Positions 9,937 to 19,125 of a DNA stretch of 64,000 nucleotides are shown piece after piece. A program made the translations under genes and the position numbers. The stretch is from Oxalicibacterium faecigallinarum. Its GTDB lineage: Bacteria > Pseudomonadota > Gammaproteobacteria > Burkholderiales > Burkholderiaceae_D. The notes under the pieces were generated by a model. That model worked only from the letters and a program-made list of their open reading frames with translations, was not told the origin of the DNA and ran no database searches. Location: positions 372,001 through 436,000 of the forward strand of contig NZ_BMDI01000001.1 in NCBI RefSeq assembly GCF_014635705.1, written 5' to 3'. Numbering within the stretch: the first letter of the stretch is position 1; every line of letters begins with the position of its first letter.

Positions 9937-9990
9937 GGCGTATCAATCTGGTGTTGCATGGAACAGACGCCTGCAACCCGATAAAAACAA

Positions 9991-10018
9991 AAACGGCATC
10001 TTTCGATGCCGTTTTTTT
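9991..10018. terminator. Bidirectional terminator between fliE and ycgR-like gene
   Basis: A 10-bp perfect stem (AAACGGCATC with GATGCCGTTT, loop TTTC) is flanked by A- and T-runs on both sides, so it can end transcription from fliE (+) and from the convergent PilZ gene (-). The stop codon of the latter lies inside the T-run. Confidence 0.9.
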
Positions 10019-10772
10019 ATCCCAGACCGGTGGCGCGAGCATTACGGTCTCGCTCCAGCTTGGTGATGTACTTTTGGATTGCTCCCAGTGCCGCGTTGGA
10101 AGGATTGATGAACTGACAACCAATCCGGTTGGTGCTGCGTCCATTAGGCAGAGACAGCTCCAGCATATTGCGAACCTGCAAAGTCATCGTGATCGGGCCG
10201 GATGGCAGGTCGATGCGACAGTTGTCGTAAATGCGGCCAAAGGTGGTGTCGATCAGTTTCTTCTCATCCATGATGGCAATCCCGCCACCGCTGATATTGT
10301 GCAGTGTTGTCACAACCGGCATGGGTTCGGATTCGGTTTTGACCGGAATCGTGCATAAAACAGGATTGGTGACAGGCGTCGGCACACGGTAATACTCGCG
10401 ACGCTGCAGACGGATCATGTAATCAGGTAGCGGTACGATGAATGCGGGCAAGCCTTCGTGAATGCAGCTTTCTGCCTCTGACGAGGCAAACAGGATACGA
10501 ATGCTATCCAGCATGGTTTCGAAAGACAGCTTTTTGCTTTCGAGGACGCGCTGGTTCATGAATTCGGTTGGTGCGCAATCGAGCAGCATGGTGCCGTGAT
10601 CGTCATCGACTTCGAGGATGGAGGTGACGATTGTGTCGGCACCATGGTTGAGAACCATGCGCACCAGTTGATTGCGTTCCCCGATGTTACGCAACAGGGC
10701 AATAATCTCGCGGCGCGAGGTCACCCGAAACTGGTCTAGATCTTCGTCTTCGTAATTACTGGCTGCAGTCAT
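10017..10772 (-). CDS. YcgR-type flagellar brake, c-di-GMP binding PilZ protein
   Basis: The 251-residue protein has an N-terminal YcgR domain (about 15-115) and a C-terminal PilZ domain. The c-di-GMP binding motifs are visible: RxxxR as R125-EYY-R129 and (N/D)xSxxG as N159-ISGG-G164. Proteins of this kind bind c-di-GMP and act on the FliG/FliM/MotA interface to slow the motor. It sits next to flagellar genes and in the same cluster as a diguanylate cyclase (17409-18968), which could supply the signal. It is not named ycgR outright because orthology was not tested. Confidence 0.9.
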   Translation of the reverse strand: MTAASNYEDEDLDQFRVTSRREIIALLRNIGERNQLVRMVLNHGADTIVTSILEVDDDHGTMLLDCAPTEFMNQRVLESKKLSFETMLDSIRILFASSEAESCIHEGLPAFIVPLPDYMIRLQRREYYRVPTPVTNPVLCTIPVKTESEPMPVVTTLHNISGGGIAIMDEKKLIDTTFGRIYDNCRIDLPSGPITMTLQVRNMLELSLPNGRSTNRIGCQFINPSNAALGAIQKYITKLERDRNARATGLG

Positions 10773-10823
10773 TGTTCTGTACTTAACTGATGGAGCGGGG
10801 AAAAACGCCCATCCAATCCGCCA

Positions 10824-11108
10824 TCATACATGGCTGTTGCCCTGTTTGGCGGCTTCGACGCGATACAACCACGCCAAAAGCTCGGCAACAGCGCGATACA
10901 ACGCCGGCGGAATGTGATCATCCAGATCGACCTGCATCAGCAGGGCGACCAGCTCCTTGGATTCATGAATTGCGACGCCATGCTCCTTGGCACGCGCAAT
11001 GATTTCCTCTGCAATCAGGCCACGTCCCTGTGCCACGACACGTGGTGCTGTATCGCCGGTTTGATAGGCAAGGGCGACGGCACTGGCTGGCGGTTTGGGC
11101 TGATCCAC
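10824..11108 (-). CDS. FlhB C-terminal-domain-like protein
   Basis: The 94-residue protein is a free-standing version of the cytoplasmic C-terminal part of FlhB/YscU export-switch proteins (AVALAY, then APRVVAQGRGLIAEEIIARA, then IPPALYRAVAELLAWLY). It lacks membrane segments and the NPTH self-cleavage motif of FlhB. GTG is the start, with AAGGAG upstream. Such genes are often found beside a second FliK-like gene, as here (2 bases from the FliK-like stop). It may help set export specificity. The exact role is unknown. Confidence 0.85.
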   Translation of the reverse strand: MDQPKPPASAVALAYQTGDTAPRVVAQGRGLIAEEIIARAKEHGVAIHESKELVALLMQVDLDDHIPPALYRAVAELLAWLYRVEAAKQGNSHV

Positions 11109-11110
11109 GC

Positions 11111-12283
11111 TCAGTGCTCCTTCTTGACCAGAAGCGTATCGAGCTTTGTACCTGCTGCATCCAGTGCAGAGGCAAGTTGCGGGCCATGTTCGCGTAGCGT
11201 TTGTGCCGTCTCGTCATCGGCTGCCGTGATATGTAACTGTACATGATCACCCGTCAGCCGGATCGTGGCGGAAATCGCGCCGAGGCTTGGCATGGAAAAG
11301 CGCACGGTGCTATTCCAGACAGGTTGCTCGGCAGGCTCGTCCGGCTTGCCTTTCGGCGTGTCATCGGCAATTTCCCATTCCATGGCTTGTCCGGGAAAGA
11401 GTTCGCCTTGCCAAAGGAAGCGCCGTTGTTCCAGCGTGTCGAGCTGTTGATTGAGCAAGCGTGCATGCTCGACGATTGTGCTCTCGTGCGTTTGCCCGGC
11501 GCGCGCCATCAGCGGCTCGATGGCATCCTGGGTTGTCATGTGCCGCAGTGGCGCGTGGCGCAGTACATCGCTGAGCTGGCGTTCGCCGCCAACCCATTCC
11601 CTGACGTTGCTGACAAGACGCTGCAATTCGTTGTCTGGCATCTCTTCAGGTGCGGCGGTTGTGATGGCAACAGCCATGCCGGAGGTGACGCTGGAAGTGC
11701 GTTTGATCGCGGGTTCGCGTGACAGCTCGCTGAGGGGGCGATTGCCCGCAGCCCATTGGGCGACGTGCGATTCGTAAAACAAGCCGCTTGAGGCCACGGC
11801 CTGCTGCATGGCACCTGCAATTTGCGTCGCAATTTGTGGCGTGGTGGGGAGTGTGGCGGCCGTCGCCGCCGGCAGGAGCGGACTACGTGCCATGACGGCA
11901 GGATTATTGCCGTCCTGTCGGGCCATTTGCAGCATGGTGTCGATCAGACGTCCTGCCGTGCTAAGCGAGGTCATCGCGCCAGGTTCGGATTTTCCCAGCA
12001 AAAAAGTCGGGCGCGGTTCCGTTGCCAGTAGCGTGAGATCAAGCGTATCACCGGTCTTGATGCCGGGCGGCAGTTTCATGCTGGCGGCAGCAGTGTCGAC
12101 CTTGACCAGAAAATTGCCGTCCGTCAGACGCGCCAGCACTTGCGCCTGATATTCTTTGCCAAGCGTCAGTTGCAGCAACCGCTCCAGTGTCTCCTGTCGC
12201 GGCTGCCCAATGGTCGAGGCCGGTACGCTGGCCTCGATCAGGACAACGGGCCGGGTTCCTGTAATGTCGGCCCGGGGAAGCAT
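11111..12283 (-). CDS. Second FliK-like (hook-length control domain) protein
   Basis: The 390-residue protein has a Flg_hook-like C-terminal domain (about 285-385), including VRFSMPSLGAISATIRLTGD and then VQLHITAADDETAQTLREHG. The N-terminal part shares the TIGQPRQETLERLLQLTLGK region seen in such proteins. It is distinct from the main fliK at 2744-3922, which carries the canonical LNPPDLG motif. It is coupled to the FlhB-tail-like gene downstream and to fliT upstream. The role is uncertain and may be accessory control of export switching. Confidence 0.75.
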   Translation of the reverse strand: MLPRADITGTRPVVLIEASVPASTIGQPRQETLERLLQLTLGKEYQAQVLARLTDGNFLVKVDTAAASMKLPPGIKTGDTLDLTLLATEPRPTFLLGKSEPGAMTSLSTAGRLIDTMLQMARQDGNNPAVMARSPLLPAATAATLPTTPQIATQIAGAMQQAVASSGLFYESHVAQWAAGNRPLSELSREPAIKRTSSVTSGMAVAITTAAPEEMPDNELQRLVSNVREWVGGERQLSDVLRHAPLRHMTTQDAIEPLMARAGQTHESTIVEHARLLNQQLDTLEQRRFLWQGELFPGQAMEWEIADDTPKGKPDEPAEQPVWNSTVRFSMPSLGAISATIRLTGDHVQLHITAADDETAQTLREHGPQLASALDAAGTKLDTLLVKKEH

Positions 12284-12288
12284 TTAGC

Positions 12289-12627
12289 TCAGCCTGAGTG
12301 ACTGATGCCGTAAGCGTGATTGAGCTTGCGTTCGGCACCGGTGCTGTTGATCAAGAGCGACAGCTTTTCCATCCATGGCTGCGTGATGTTCCGGATTTCC
12401 CGGTCGTCTGCCAGAATTTTCTTGATGATCTCTACCTTGCGTTCGCGCGAGGCGCCTGTCAGTGCCAATGGTGGCTCGCCGGTTTTGAGCATGCTGACCT
12501 GATCCGAACAGCGTGTTTCCAGCGCGACCAGCCGATCCCAGTCTCCCTCGCGTGCAGCAGCGAGCATCTCGGTCGTGATGCTGGCGACGTTTTCATACAG
12601 ATAAATGACTTCTTGTTCGTTCATCAT
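12289..12627 (-). CDS. fliT: Flagellar export chaperone FliT
   Basis: The 112-residue helical protein lies directly after fliS and fliD, where FliT is expected. It carries the FliT-like region EMLAAAREGDWDRLVALETRC (about residues 18-38, written here in part) and a helical C-terminus. FliT is the chaperone of the filament cap FliD and in enterobacteria also an FlhDC antagonist. I chose the first ATG of a tandem pair 4 bases from the fliS stop. A TTG one codon upstream is possible. Confidence 0.88.
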   Translation of the reverse strand: MMNEQEVIYLYENVASITTEMLAAAREGDWDRLVALETRCSDQVSMLKTGEPPLALTGASRERKVEIIKKILADDREIRNITQPWMEKLSLLINSTGAERKLNHAYGISHSG

Positions 12628-12630
12628 CAA

Positions 12631-13119
12631 TCAGGCTTTCATTAGGCGTGGCATGTGAGGGGCAAGTGCATCGTAGGACGACGCGGCCGAATGTTGAGGT
12701 GCAGCAGGAACAGGCGTTTGCGCATCCGGCTGTGGCGCAATTTCATCCCACGCGCTCTTGATGTCATTGAGCAGGGCAAGGACTTCCTGAATAGTCTCTG
12801 CTTGGTTATTCAGATTGGCGACCAGCAAACGGTTGCTCATGTATTCGTACAAGGCATCAAGATTGGTTGCGATCTGTCCTCCGACGGATTTGTCGAGACT
12901 GGCGCGCAAGCCGTTATCGATGATCATGATGGCCTTGGTAATGGCTTTACCCTTTTCAGGGATATTGCCTGCTTGCATGTGCTGCAAAGCGTTGTTCAGC
13001 GCGACTTGGGCGCCTTCAAACAGCATGACAATCAGTTTGTGCGGATTGGCAGCAATGACACCGGTTTCCATGCCGATCTTGGCATAGGCATTGGCACCGC
13101 TTTTCATGGTTCCAAACAT
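12631..13119 (-). CDS. fliS: Flagellin chaperone FliS
   Basis: The 162-residue protein has the FliS core (AYAKIGMETGVIAANPHKLI, then MLFEGAQVALNNA, then VGGQIATNLDALYEYM). FliS binds the flagellin C-terminus and delivers it to the export gate. A Pro/Ala-rich tail of about 30 residues after residue 128 makes it longer than the usual 130-140. The ribosome-binding site AGGAG precedes ATG. It lies between fliD and fliT in the usual fliDST order. Confidence 0.96.
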   Translation of the reverse strand: MFGTMKSGANAYAKIGMETGVIAANPHKLIVMLFEGAQVALNNALQHMQAGNIPEKGKAITKAIMIIDNGLRASLDKSVGGQIATNLDALYEYMSNRLLVANLNNQAETIQEVLALLNDIKSAWDEIAPQPDAQTPVPAAPQHSAASSYDALAPHMPRLMKA

Positions 13120-13144
13120 CGGACTTCTCCTAAGATCCTAAGCG

Positions 13145-15163
13145 TTAGCTTTTGCTGTTCGCTTTGATTTGTTCGAGTTGCTGCGTTAAAAAATCACCGG
13201 TCGATTGCATACTGGCGATCATGACATCCAGTGCCGAGAACTGTTTGCGATAGCGCGCCTCAATATCGGTAAGACGAGCTTCCATCGCGTCATAGCGCTT
13301 GGTCAGGTCCTTGATGGACGCATTCAATCCATCGCGCAGGGCCGATATCTTGCCGTCTGTTCCAATGAAACTGCTGGCCAGTTTGTTGAGCCGGTCCGCA
13401 AAACCTTGCGAGAAGTCGATGGTGCCCCGTGAGCCAGTGGTGCCACCAACGATTTCCAGTTTCAGTCCACCGACGTCGCCCGATACACCGGTCAGGAATT
13501 GACCGGAACCGGTCGCTGACAGGCCACCGATCGTGCCCGCAACATCGACGCCTTCGGTGCCCGTCCGGGAGGTGCCAAGGAACGAGGCAACCGAGGTACC
13601 GCCAGAGTTGTTTACAGTGATTTTGGAGGCGGAACCATAGCGGTCCGATACGAGCTTCAGATTGCCGTTGTCATCGATCGTCGCAGTGACTTTGGCATCG
13701 GCGGTCTTGAAGGCTGCCGTTCCGTTGATGGCCGATTGCACCATGGCTGCCAGTTGCTTGGCGTTGTACGAGCCTTCAGTCAAATAGACTTTGGACGTGA
13801 CGCCATCGAGCATCACGCTGATTGCCGTGTTCGGCGTAATGGTCGTATTGCCAGCGTTCAGGTTGACGGTGCCGGTCAGCGATGCCTGCGTCGCCATTCT
13901 GGTGACATTGATTGCGTAGCTGCCAGCCTTGGTTGCATTGCTGGAATTCGTAAAATTGACCAGACTGTCGGTCGCCTTGCCAACGGTCGCAAACAGGCTG
14001 GCAATATCGCCGTAATTGTCGGTCATGGCTTTGTTGAGCTTGCCCGAATCCACGGCGAGCGAACCATCTTTCTGGAATGCGACGCCGATTTTCGAGAGTG
14101 ACATCGACGTGTTGCTCAAACCATCCAGCGAGCTGGTCAGCATTTTGCGGACTTGCTCCTGGATGGAACGTGCGGTCGAATCGCCATTCAGTGCGCCCGC
14201 CGTCTGCGTGGTCGCGTTATAGCCCATCAAGCCAGACAAAACGGTGTTGAGTTCGTTGTACGCCTTGACGAAATTGTTGACGCCGGTTTCAACAGCCGAG
14301 GTGTCTCTCGTGATATTCATGCTGCTGCTGCCAACTTTCAGCACATCCAGTGTGACGCCTTGAATGGCTTCCGATACGCTGTTGGTCTTGCTGCTGATTT
14401 CCAGTCCATTGACGGTCAGCTTGGTGTCCTGTGCTGCACTTTGCTGCGTCAGATTTTGCGTGCCGGTTGGATCGTATTCAAGCAGATTCTGCAAGGCAGA
14501 ATCACCTTCGACGGTGATCTTCATGCTTGAACTTTCGCCCGTCTTGGTCGAGGTCAGTACGAGGCGATCTGGTGTCGCACTACCGTCAGAGACCAGTGTC
14601 GCGGTGACGCCCATATTGGCGGCATTGATAGCGTCACGAATACCTTGCAGCGAATTATTGGAGCTATTGATCGTGATGGACCCGGTGGCCTGTTCAGCAT
14701 CTTGCGTAAACGTCGCTCCCGAATACACACCATTGGTCAACGTGCCACCGGTAATGGAGCCGAACTGGAACGAGATGGTCGTGGCGGTACCGCTGCCAAT
14801 CGAGGCAGTCTTGCTGGTTTGACCGGAGGTTGCCAGCGTCTGGGCTTGCGCGAGTTGGGTGACATTGACCTGATACGTACCAGGAATGGCGTTGGTTGCC
14901 GATTTTGCCGTGTAGATCAACGGATCGGCCACACTGGTCTTTAATGCTTCAAATGTAGACGCCTTGCCCAGCGTCGCCATGGCGGATTGAAAACTGCTGA
15001 CAGCACTGTTGAGTGTGCCATAGGCAGACAGCTTGGCCTGGTAGGATGCTTCCTTCTTTGCGAGCGCAGCCAGCGGCTTTTGCTCGACCGCCATGAGTTG
15101 GCTGATGATGCTATCAATCTCTAGGCCCGAGCCAAGGCCGGTTGATGATGTAATGGAGGCCAC
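13145..15163 (-). CDS. fliD: Flagellar filament cap protein FliD
   Basis: The 672-residue protein has FliD_N at the start (GLGSGLEIDSIISQLMAVEQ) and FliD_C at the end (VGGLKLEIVGG, then a long coiled-coil ending in MIASMQSTGDFLTQQLEQI). FliD forms the filament cap and guides flagellin folding. It is longer than enterobacterial FliD (about 470) because of a large middle insertion, which is common in this protein. The start is GTG with AGGAG eight bases upstream. Confidence 0.97.
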   Translation of the reverse strand: MASITSSTGLGSGLEIDSIISQLMAVEQKPLAALAKKEASYQAKLSAYGTLNSAVSSFQSAMATLGKASTFEALKTSVADPLIYTAKSATNAIPGTYQVNVTQLAQAQTLATSGQTSKTASIGSGTATTISFQFGSITGGTLTNGVYSGATFTQDAEQATGSITINSSNNSLQGIRDAINAANMGVTATLVSDGSATPDRLVLTSTKTGESSSMKITVEGDSALQNLLEYDPTGTQNLTQQSAAQDTKLTVNGLEISSKTNSVSEAIQGVTLDVLKVGSSSMNITRDTSAVETGVNNFVKAYNELNTVLSGLMGYNATTQTAGALNGDSTARSIQEQVRKMLTSSLDGLSNTSMSLSKIGVAFQKDGSLAVDSGKLNKAMTDNYGDIASLFATVGKATDSLVNFTNSSNATKAGSYAINVTRMATQASLTGTVNLNAGNTTITPNTAISVMLDGVTSKVYLTEGSYNAKQLAAMVQSAINGTAAFKTADAKVTATIDDNGNLKLVSDRYGSASKITVNNSGGTSVASFLGTSRTGTEGVDVAGTIGGLSATGSGQFLTGVSGDVGGLKLEIVGGTTGSRGTIDFSQGFADRLNKLASSFIGTDGKISALRDGLNASIKDLTKRYDAMEARLTDIEARYRKQFSALDVMIASMQSTGDFLTQQLEQIKANSKS

Positions 15164-15262
15164 GTGCTTCTCCTGCTATGAGTACTGCACACAATATAAA
15201 GGAGTGCCGTTCAAGGCGAGACGAAGGTAAGAGGGGGATTTACCTCTTTATTTTTTGACTTG

Positions 15263-15637
15263 TCAGGCTTGCGATTTGATCAGCAGCCCTTGCAATTTAT
15301 CCAATGCCTTGGAAATCTCAAGCGCTTCTTCGGTTGGCATCTGCCGGATCACTTCTTTCGTTTCCTGATCGACAACCTTGACGATCGTGCGCTGGCTTTC
15401 CTGATCGACCGAAAACTGCAGGTTGGAAGACATGGATTGCAAGGCGTTGTTGATGCTTTGCAGCGCTTCACCGACAGGCATTTGTGCTGCTGTCGCATCC
15501 GGTTCCTGAACAGCGGTTTCTGTAATGACTGGCGAGACGGCTTTTGCTGCGGCTTTGGGTGTGCCGACGTGAGCAACACTCTGTGTGTCTGCCCAGCTGG
15601 CTGCTCTGGCTGCCGAACCGATTTGACCAATATCCAT
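15263..15637 (-). CDS. flaG: FlaG family protein
   Basis: The 124-residue protein has the FlaG C-terminal domain (LQFSVDQESQRTIVKVVDQE, then TKEVIRQMPTEEALEISKAL). FlaG proteins influence filament length and often lie between flagellin and fliD, as here. I chose the ATG at 15637 because AGGGGA precedes it. An upstream in-frame start would add seven residues without a better site. The N-terminal half is variable and Ala-rich. Confidence 0.93.
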   Translation of the reverse strand: MDIGQIGSAARAASWADTQSVAHVGTPKAAAKAVSPVITETAVQEPDATAAQMPVGEALQSINNALQSMSSNLQFSVDQESQRTIVKVVDQETKEVIRQMPTEEALEISKALDKLQGLLIKSQA

Positions 15638-15660
15638 GATATTCCCCTGTTGTGACAAAT

Positions 15661-15687
15661 CCCCGACGCCATTTTCTGCCGTCGGGG
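15661..15687 (-). terminator. Terminator-like hairpin after fliC
   Basis: An 8-bp perfect GC-rich stem (CCCCGACG with CGTCGGGG, 11-base loop) lies 28 bases downstream of the fliC stop. The tail on the minus strand is only ATTTG, so it may act as an mRNA-stabilising end or partial terminator that lets some transcription reach flaG. Confidence 0.6.
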
Positions 15688-15715
15688 ATTACTTCAGATC
15701 ACTGACTTACCGTGA

Positions 15716-16903
15716 TTAGCCTTGCAGCAGAGCGAGGACGCCGTTTGGCAGCGAGTTCGCTTGTGCCAGCATGGCGGTACCTGCTTGTTGCAGGATCTGA
15801 CCACGGGTCAGGTTAGCCGTTTCTGCAGCAAAGTCGGTATCCTGAATGCGGCTACGCGATGCGGTCAGGTTTTCCGAGCTGGTTTGCAGGTTGGTCACCA
15901 CCGAAGCAAAACGGTTCTGGATCGCACCCATGTCTGCACGCGAGGTGCTGACAGTGGTCAATGCTTTATCGATAATTTCCAGTGCTTTCTGCGAACCGGC
16001 GACTGAAGTGATGTCAACACTAGACAAGAATGTTGCATCGCTGGCAGTTGCTTCGACTTCCGTGGTGGAGATGCCAGCTTCTGCAAAAGTAATGCCAGTA
16101 CCACCGTCAATTGCGCCTGCAGTGAACTCGAAATTCTTATCTGCTTTAACGGATTCCAGTTTCAGTTTGCCCGTATCGTCAATCGAAGCATACACTCCGG
16201 TTTGATCAAGCTTTGAATTGATAGCGCCGACGAGTTTCTTAGCAACGTCAGTTCCAGTATCGCCAACTTCAATATCGATTGAATCGATCGTGGTGCCATT
16301 GATTTCCATATCAGCATACGAACCTGATGCAGTCGCAGTGCCTGTTGCAATGGCCGCCGTAGACTCTTGCGTTTCAGCAAAGAAAGCTTTACCGATTGCG
16401 CTAGTTTGTGTATTGGCGATGGTGTCGACCGAAATTGTTTGGCCTGCATCTGCACCCACCTGGAACAATGCGCCAGCAAACGAACCGTCGAGCAGTTTGG
16501 TGCCGTTGAAGTTGGTGTTGCTTGCAACACGGTCGATTTCTGCTGTCAGCTGTTTAACTTCAGCATTCAATGCGTCACGGTCGGATTGCGAGTTGGTCGC
16601 GTTGGCCGACTGAACCGCCAGTTCACGGATACGTTGCAGGTTGTTACCGATTTCGGACATCGCGCCTTCTGCCGTTTGTGCCAGCGAGATACCGTCGTTT
16701 GCGTTACGAACAGCTTGGTTCAGACCACGGATCTGGGTCGTGAAGCGTTCGGAAATTGCCAGGCCTGCTGCGTCATCTTTTGCGCTGTTGATACGCAGAC
16801 CGGAAGACAGACGTTGCAACGACGTAGCGAGCGAATTCTGGGACGTCGTGAGGTTGCGTTGTGCATTCAGCGACGGCATGTTGGTGTTGATGACTGATGC
16901 CAT
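15716..16903 (-). CDS. fliC: Flagellin
   Basis: The 395-residue protein has the conserved D0/D1 ends of flagellins: [20 protein letters not shown], then [20 protein letters not shown] at the N-terminus, and the [20 protein letters not shown] region with a C-terminus ending LALLQG. The central variable region (about 175-290) is short and Ala/Thr-rich. It is the filament subunit, exported unfolded with FliS. AGGAG precedes the ATG, and a sigma-28 promoter lies 97 bases upstream of the start. Confidence 0.99.
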   Translation of the reverse strand: MASVINTNMPSLNAQRNLTTSQNSLATSLQRLSSGLRINSAKDDAAGLAISERFTTQIRGLNQAVRNANDGISLAQTAEGAMSEIGNNLQRIRELAVQSANATNSQSDRDALNAEVKQLTAEIDRVASNTNFNGTKLLDGSFAGALFQVGADAGQTISVDTIANTQTSAIGKAFFAETQESTAAIATGTATASGSYADMEINGTTIDSIDIEVGDTGTDVAKKLVGAINSKLDQTGVYASIDDTGKLKLESVKADKNFEFTAGAIDGGTGITFAEAGISTTEVEATASDATFLSSVDITSVAGSQKALEIIDKALTTVSTSRADMGAIQNRFASVVTNLQTSSENLTASRSRIQDTDFAAETANLTRGQILQQAGTAMLAQANSLPNGVLALLQG

Positions 16904-16999
16904 GGTGTTTCTCCTGTGAGTAGTCCGATTAGAGGTCTGACCGAGTCTTCCGATGCCTGCGTGCCTAATTACCTTGCAATCACAGCGCCTTTGAAAGTT

Positions 17000-17026
17000 T
17001 TATCGGACGGTTCCTGAAAAAGTTTA
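17000..17026 (-). promoter_or_regulatory. Sigma-28 (FliA) promoter of fliC
   Basis: On the minus strand the sequence reads TAAACTTT, an 11-base spacer, then TCCGATAA. This fits the FliA consensus TAAAGTTT-N11-GCCGATAA with one mismatch in each box and exact spacing. It lies upstream of fliC and makes fliC a class III flagellar gene. Confidence 0.9.
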
Positions 17027-17337
17027 GCGTCGGGGTGAAACTAATTTTTTTCAGGTCTCGCTCGCATCACTGCAGCCAGATAAGTTCTTTGACGGTTGCC
17101 TCCCGGAAAATCTTTAAGAAATTCTGTACAGTTTTTGCACAATAAATTTCACAATTCACCCTAAATATTTCCTGAAAGCTGTCGATTGGGGCATCGCTTT
17201 TGCTGATTGCAGGCGGGGGAGTATCGGTGTTGTATTTCTACGAAATCACAGCCAGCTTCGGACCGAAGTTGGCAGGTCGAAAGGGCGAGGCAGAAGTTTT
17301 GTTGCGAATAAATAAATATGGATTGGCTGATGCCGAT
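17027..17337. other. Gap upstream of fliC, no gene seen
   Basis: This AT-rich stretch lies between the fliC promoter and the terminator of the GGDEF gene. A short plus-strand reading frame here lacks a ribosome-binding site and a proper start, so I do not call it. I see nothing else I can support. Confidence 0.5.
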
Positions 17338-17366
17338 GTAAAAAGCCACGGAACGAGGTCCGTGGC
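17338..17366 (-). terminator. Terminator of the GGDEF gene
   Basis: An 8-bp perfect stem (GCCACGGA with TCCGTGGC, six-base loop) is followed on the minus strand by TTTTTAC. It lies about 40 bases past the stop of the diguanylate cyclase. Confidence 0.8.
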
Positions 17367-17408
17367 GATCGCCTCAGCCAAATATCTTGTAGGGTAAAGG
17401 GCTGCAGT

Positions 17409-18968
17409 CTAGGCGGCAGGCACGACCCGGTTTTTGCCTGCCTTTTTTGCAGCATAGAGTGCAATGTCGGCTCGTTTTACCAGGCTTTGCTGGTCTTCGT
17501 CCTCGCGCCGCTGCGCAACGCCGGCACTAAAGGTCATCAGCAGACGTGTGTGGTTGTGCATAAAGATTTGCTTGGTCAGTTCGCGCTGCACGCGTGTGAC
17601 GGTTTGCACGGCTTCATCCAGCTCGGTTTCCGGTAAGACGATCAGGAATTCCTCACCGCCGAATCGCGCGATCACATCCATGGTACGCAGCGTATGTTTA
17701 ATGACGCGCACTAGGTGAATCAAGGCTTCATCGCCAGCCGAGTGGCCGTATTTGTCATTGATTTTCTTGAAATCATCCAGATCCAGCATGGCGATGCAGA
17801 GCGGAATGCCTTTGCGATTGGCGCGTGCAATCTCGCGCTCAAAGACATCCTCCAGGCCACGTCGATTCAGGCTGCCTGTCAGTTGATCTTCTCGTACGAG
17901 TTCGCTCATCTGTTGCAGTTTGTTTTCCATGGCATGGATGCGGGCTTCTGCCTCTTCCACACTCTTGCGCGCAGCGAGAATCGTGGCGCGTGAGCGCAAG
18001 GCTTCCGTATGCGTGATGCGTGTTTCTTTCATCACCTCGTCGAGAATCTTGCTGACGGCTCCCGGATCGGCCGTAGTTTCAAGCTGGCGTGCGTATTGAT
18101 CGATCTTCTTCTGATAGTTGTCCGTGGTGCTGGCAATGTCACCCAGACTGCCGATAAAGGCTTCCATCATCTGTTTGACGGAGTCCTTGGCCTCGGTCAG
18201 GCTTTCCTTGAGTGCGCTTTGCTTGTAGATGACATCCTTCAGGCTGCGCATGATTTCACGCAGTGCGATGTCGTCGATCGGGCCATCCAGCAAAGACTGC
18301 ACGGCGGCAATCTGTCCACGCATCCAGGAGTCGTCATCAAGCAATTCGGTGACGTTTTCCAGCAGCAGTTTGAAAAGACGCATCAGCATTTCGTGCTGCT
18401 CGGCCATATCGCCGCTTTTCAGCTCGATCTTGAAGCACAATTGCTTGAGCTGGGCCGATACCTCGTTGAGCGCCTGTTCGCTATGCGCATCCTTGATGGA
18501 GCGGCCAAGCGTATCTGCTTCCTGTGCCAGCGCCGGCACGCCTTGCAAGAGCGAAGCGACGGCGAGTGTGAGTGTGCGCGTGAGCAGATCGCGCAGCAGT
18601 AACGACTGCGGATCATCGTCAAGCAAGGACGTTGCGGATGGCGTGGCAGAGTTGCGTGCGCTTTGTGCACGTAAATGGTCAACCAGCTGTGTCAGTGCCT
18701 TGCCGTAATCCGGCCAGTAAGGCGCGGCAGCGGCTTGCTGTAAGGCCGCGCCAATGGTGGCCGTGCCGTCTGGCGCATTGAGCAGGCTGCGTGCAAATTC
18801 GCCGAGGACCTGTTCAGGCGTTGGTTCCTGAACATAACCGGCAATTTCATCGTAGACATTTTTATAGGCGTCCGGCGTTGGTGCAATTTTGCGGATGGCC
18901 AGCTGGCGAAATGCTTCCCGCGCAATGTCGACGGGATTCTGGTTGGAAAGGTCTGATTTGTCTGGCAT
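17409..18968 (-). CDS. Diguanylate cyclase (GGDEF domain)
   Basis: The 519-residue soluble protein has a long helical N-terminal sensory or signalling region (about 1-345) and a C-terminal GGDEF domain. The active-site motif is GGEEF (437-441). An inhibitory I-site RxxD (RTMD) ends five residues before it, so product inhibition is expected. It should make c-di-GMP, probably for motility control given the neighbouring YcgR-type brake. A GTG four codons upstream is an alternative start. No membrane segment is visible. Confidence 0.92.
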   Translation of the reverse strand: MPDKSDLSNQNPVDIAREAFRQLAIRKIAPTPDAYKNVYDEIAGYVQEPTPEQVLGEFARSLLNAPDGTATIGAALQQAAAAPYWPDYGKALTQLVDHLRAQSARNSATPSATSLLDDDPQSLLLRDLLTRTLTLAVASLLQGVPALAQEADTLGRSIKDAHSEQALNEVSAQLKQLCFKIELKSGDMAEQHEMLMRLFKLLLENVTELLDDDSWMRGQIAAVQSLLDGPIDDIALREIMRSLKDVIYKQSALKESLTEAKDSVKQMMEAFIGSLGDIASTTDNYQKKIDQYARQLETTADPGAVSKILDEVMKETRITHTEALRSRATILAARKSVEEAEARIHAMENKLQQMSELVREDQLTGSLNRRGLEDVFEREIARANRKGIPLCIAMLDLDDFKKINDKYGHSAGDEALIHLVRVIKHTLRTMDVIARFGGEEFLIVLPETELDEAVQTVTRVQRELTKQIFMHNHTRLLMTFSAGVAQRREDEDQQSLVKRADIALYAAKKAGKNRVVPAA

Positions 18969-19125
18969 GACTGCACGCACGCTTGGATGGGATCACCGAT
19001 GCACGGCTTGTGACGCCATCATATGCCAATCAAAGACATGCTATGTGGAAATCAGACGGGCAAAATGTTGTCAATTTGCCGCATGTATGCTGTCGGAGGG
19101 AGCGTTGTGCTGTCGCTCGTGAAGC

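Noticed and set aside
15200-15250. Plus-strand terminator between fliD and flaG
   Set aside because: AGAGG and CCTCT with a T-run form a weak hairpin, but no plus-strand gene precedes it and both neighbours are on the minus strand.
17200-17397. 65-residue plus-strand frame upstream of fliC
   Set aside because: Starts with TTG without a ribosome-binding site and reads through the GGDEF terminator hairpin.
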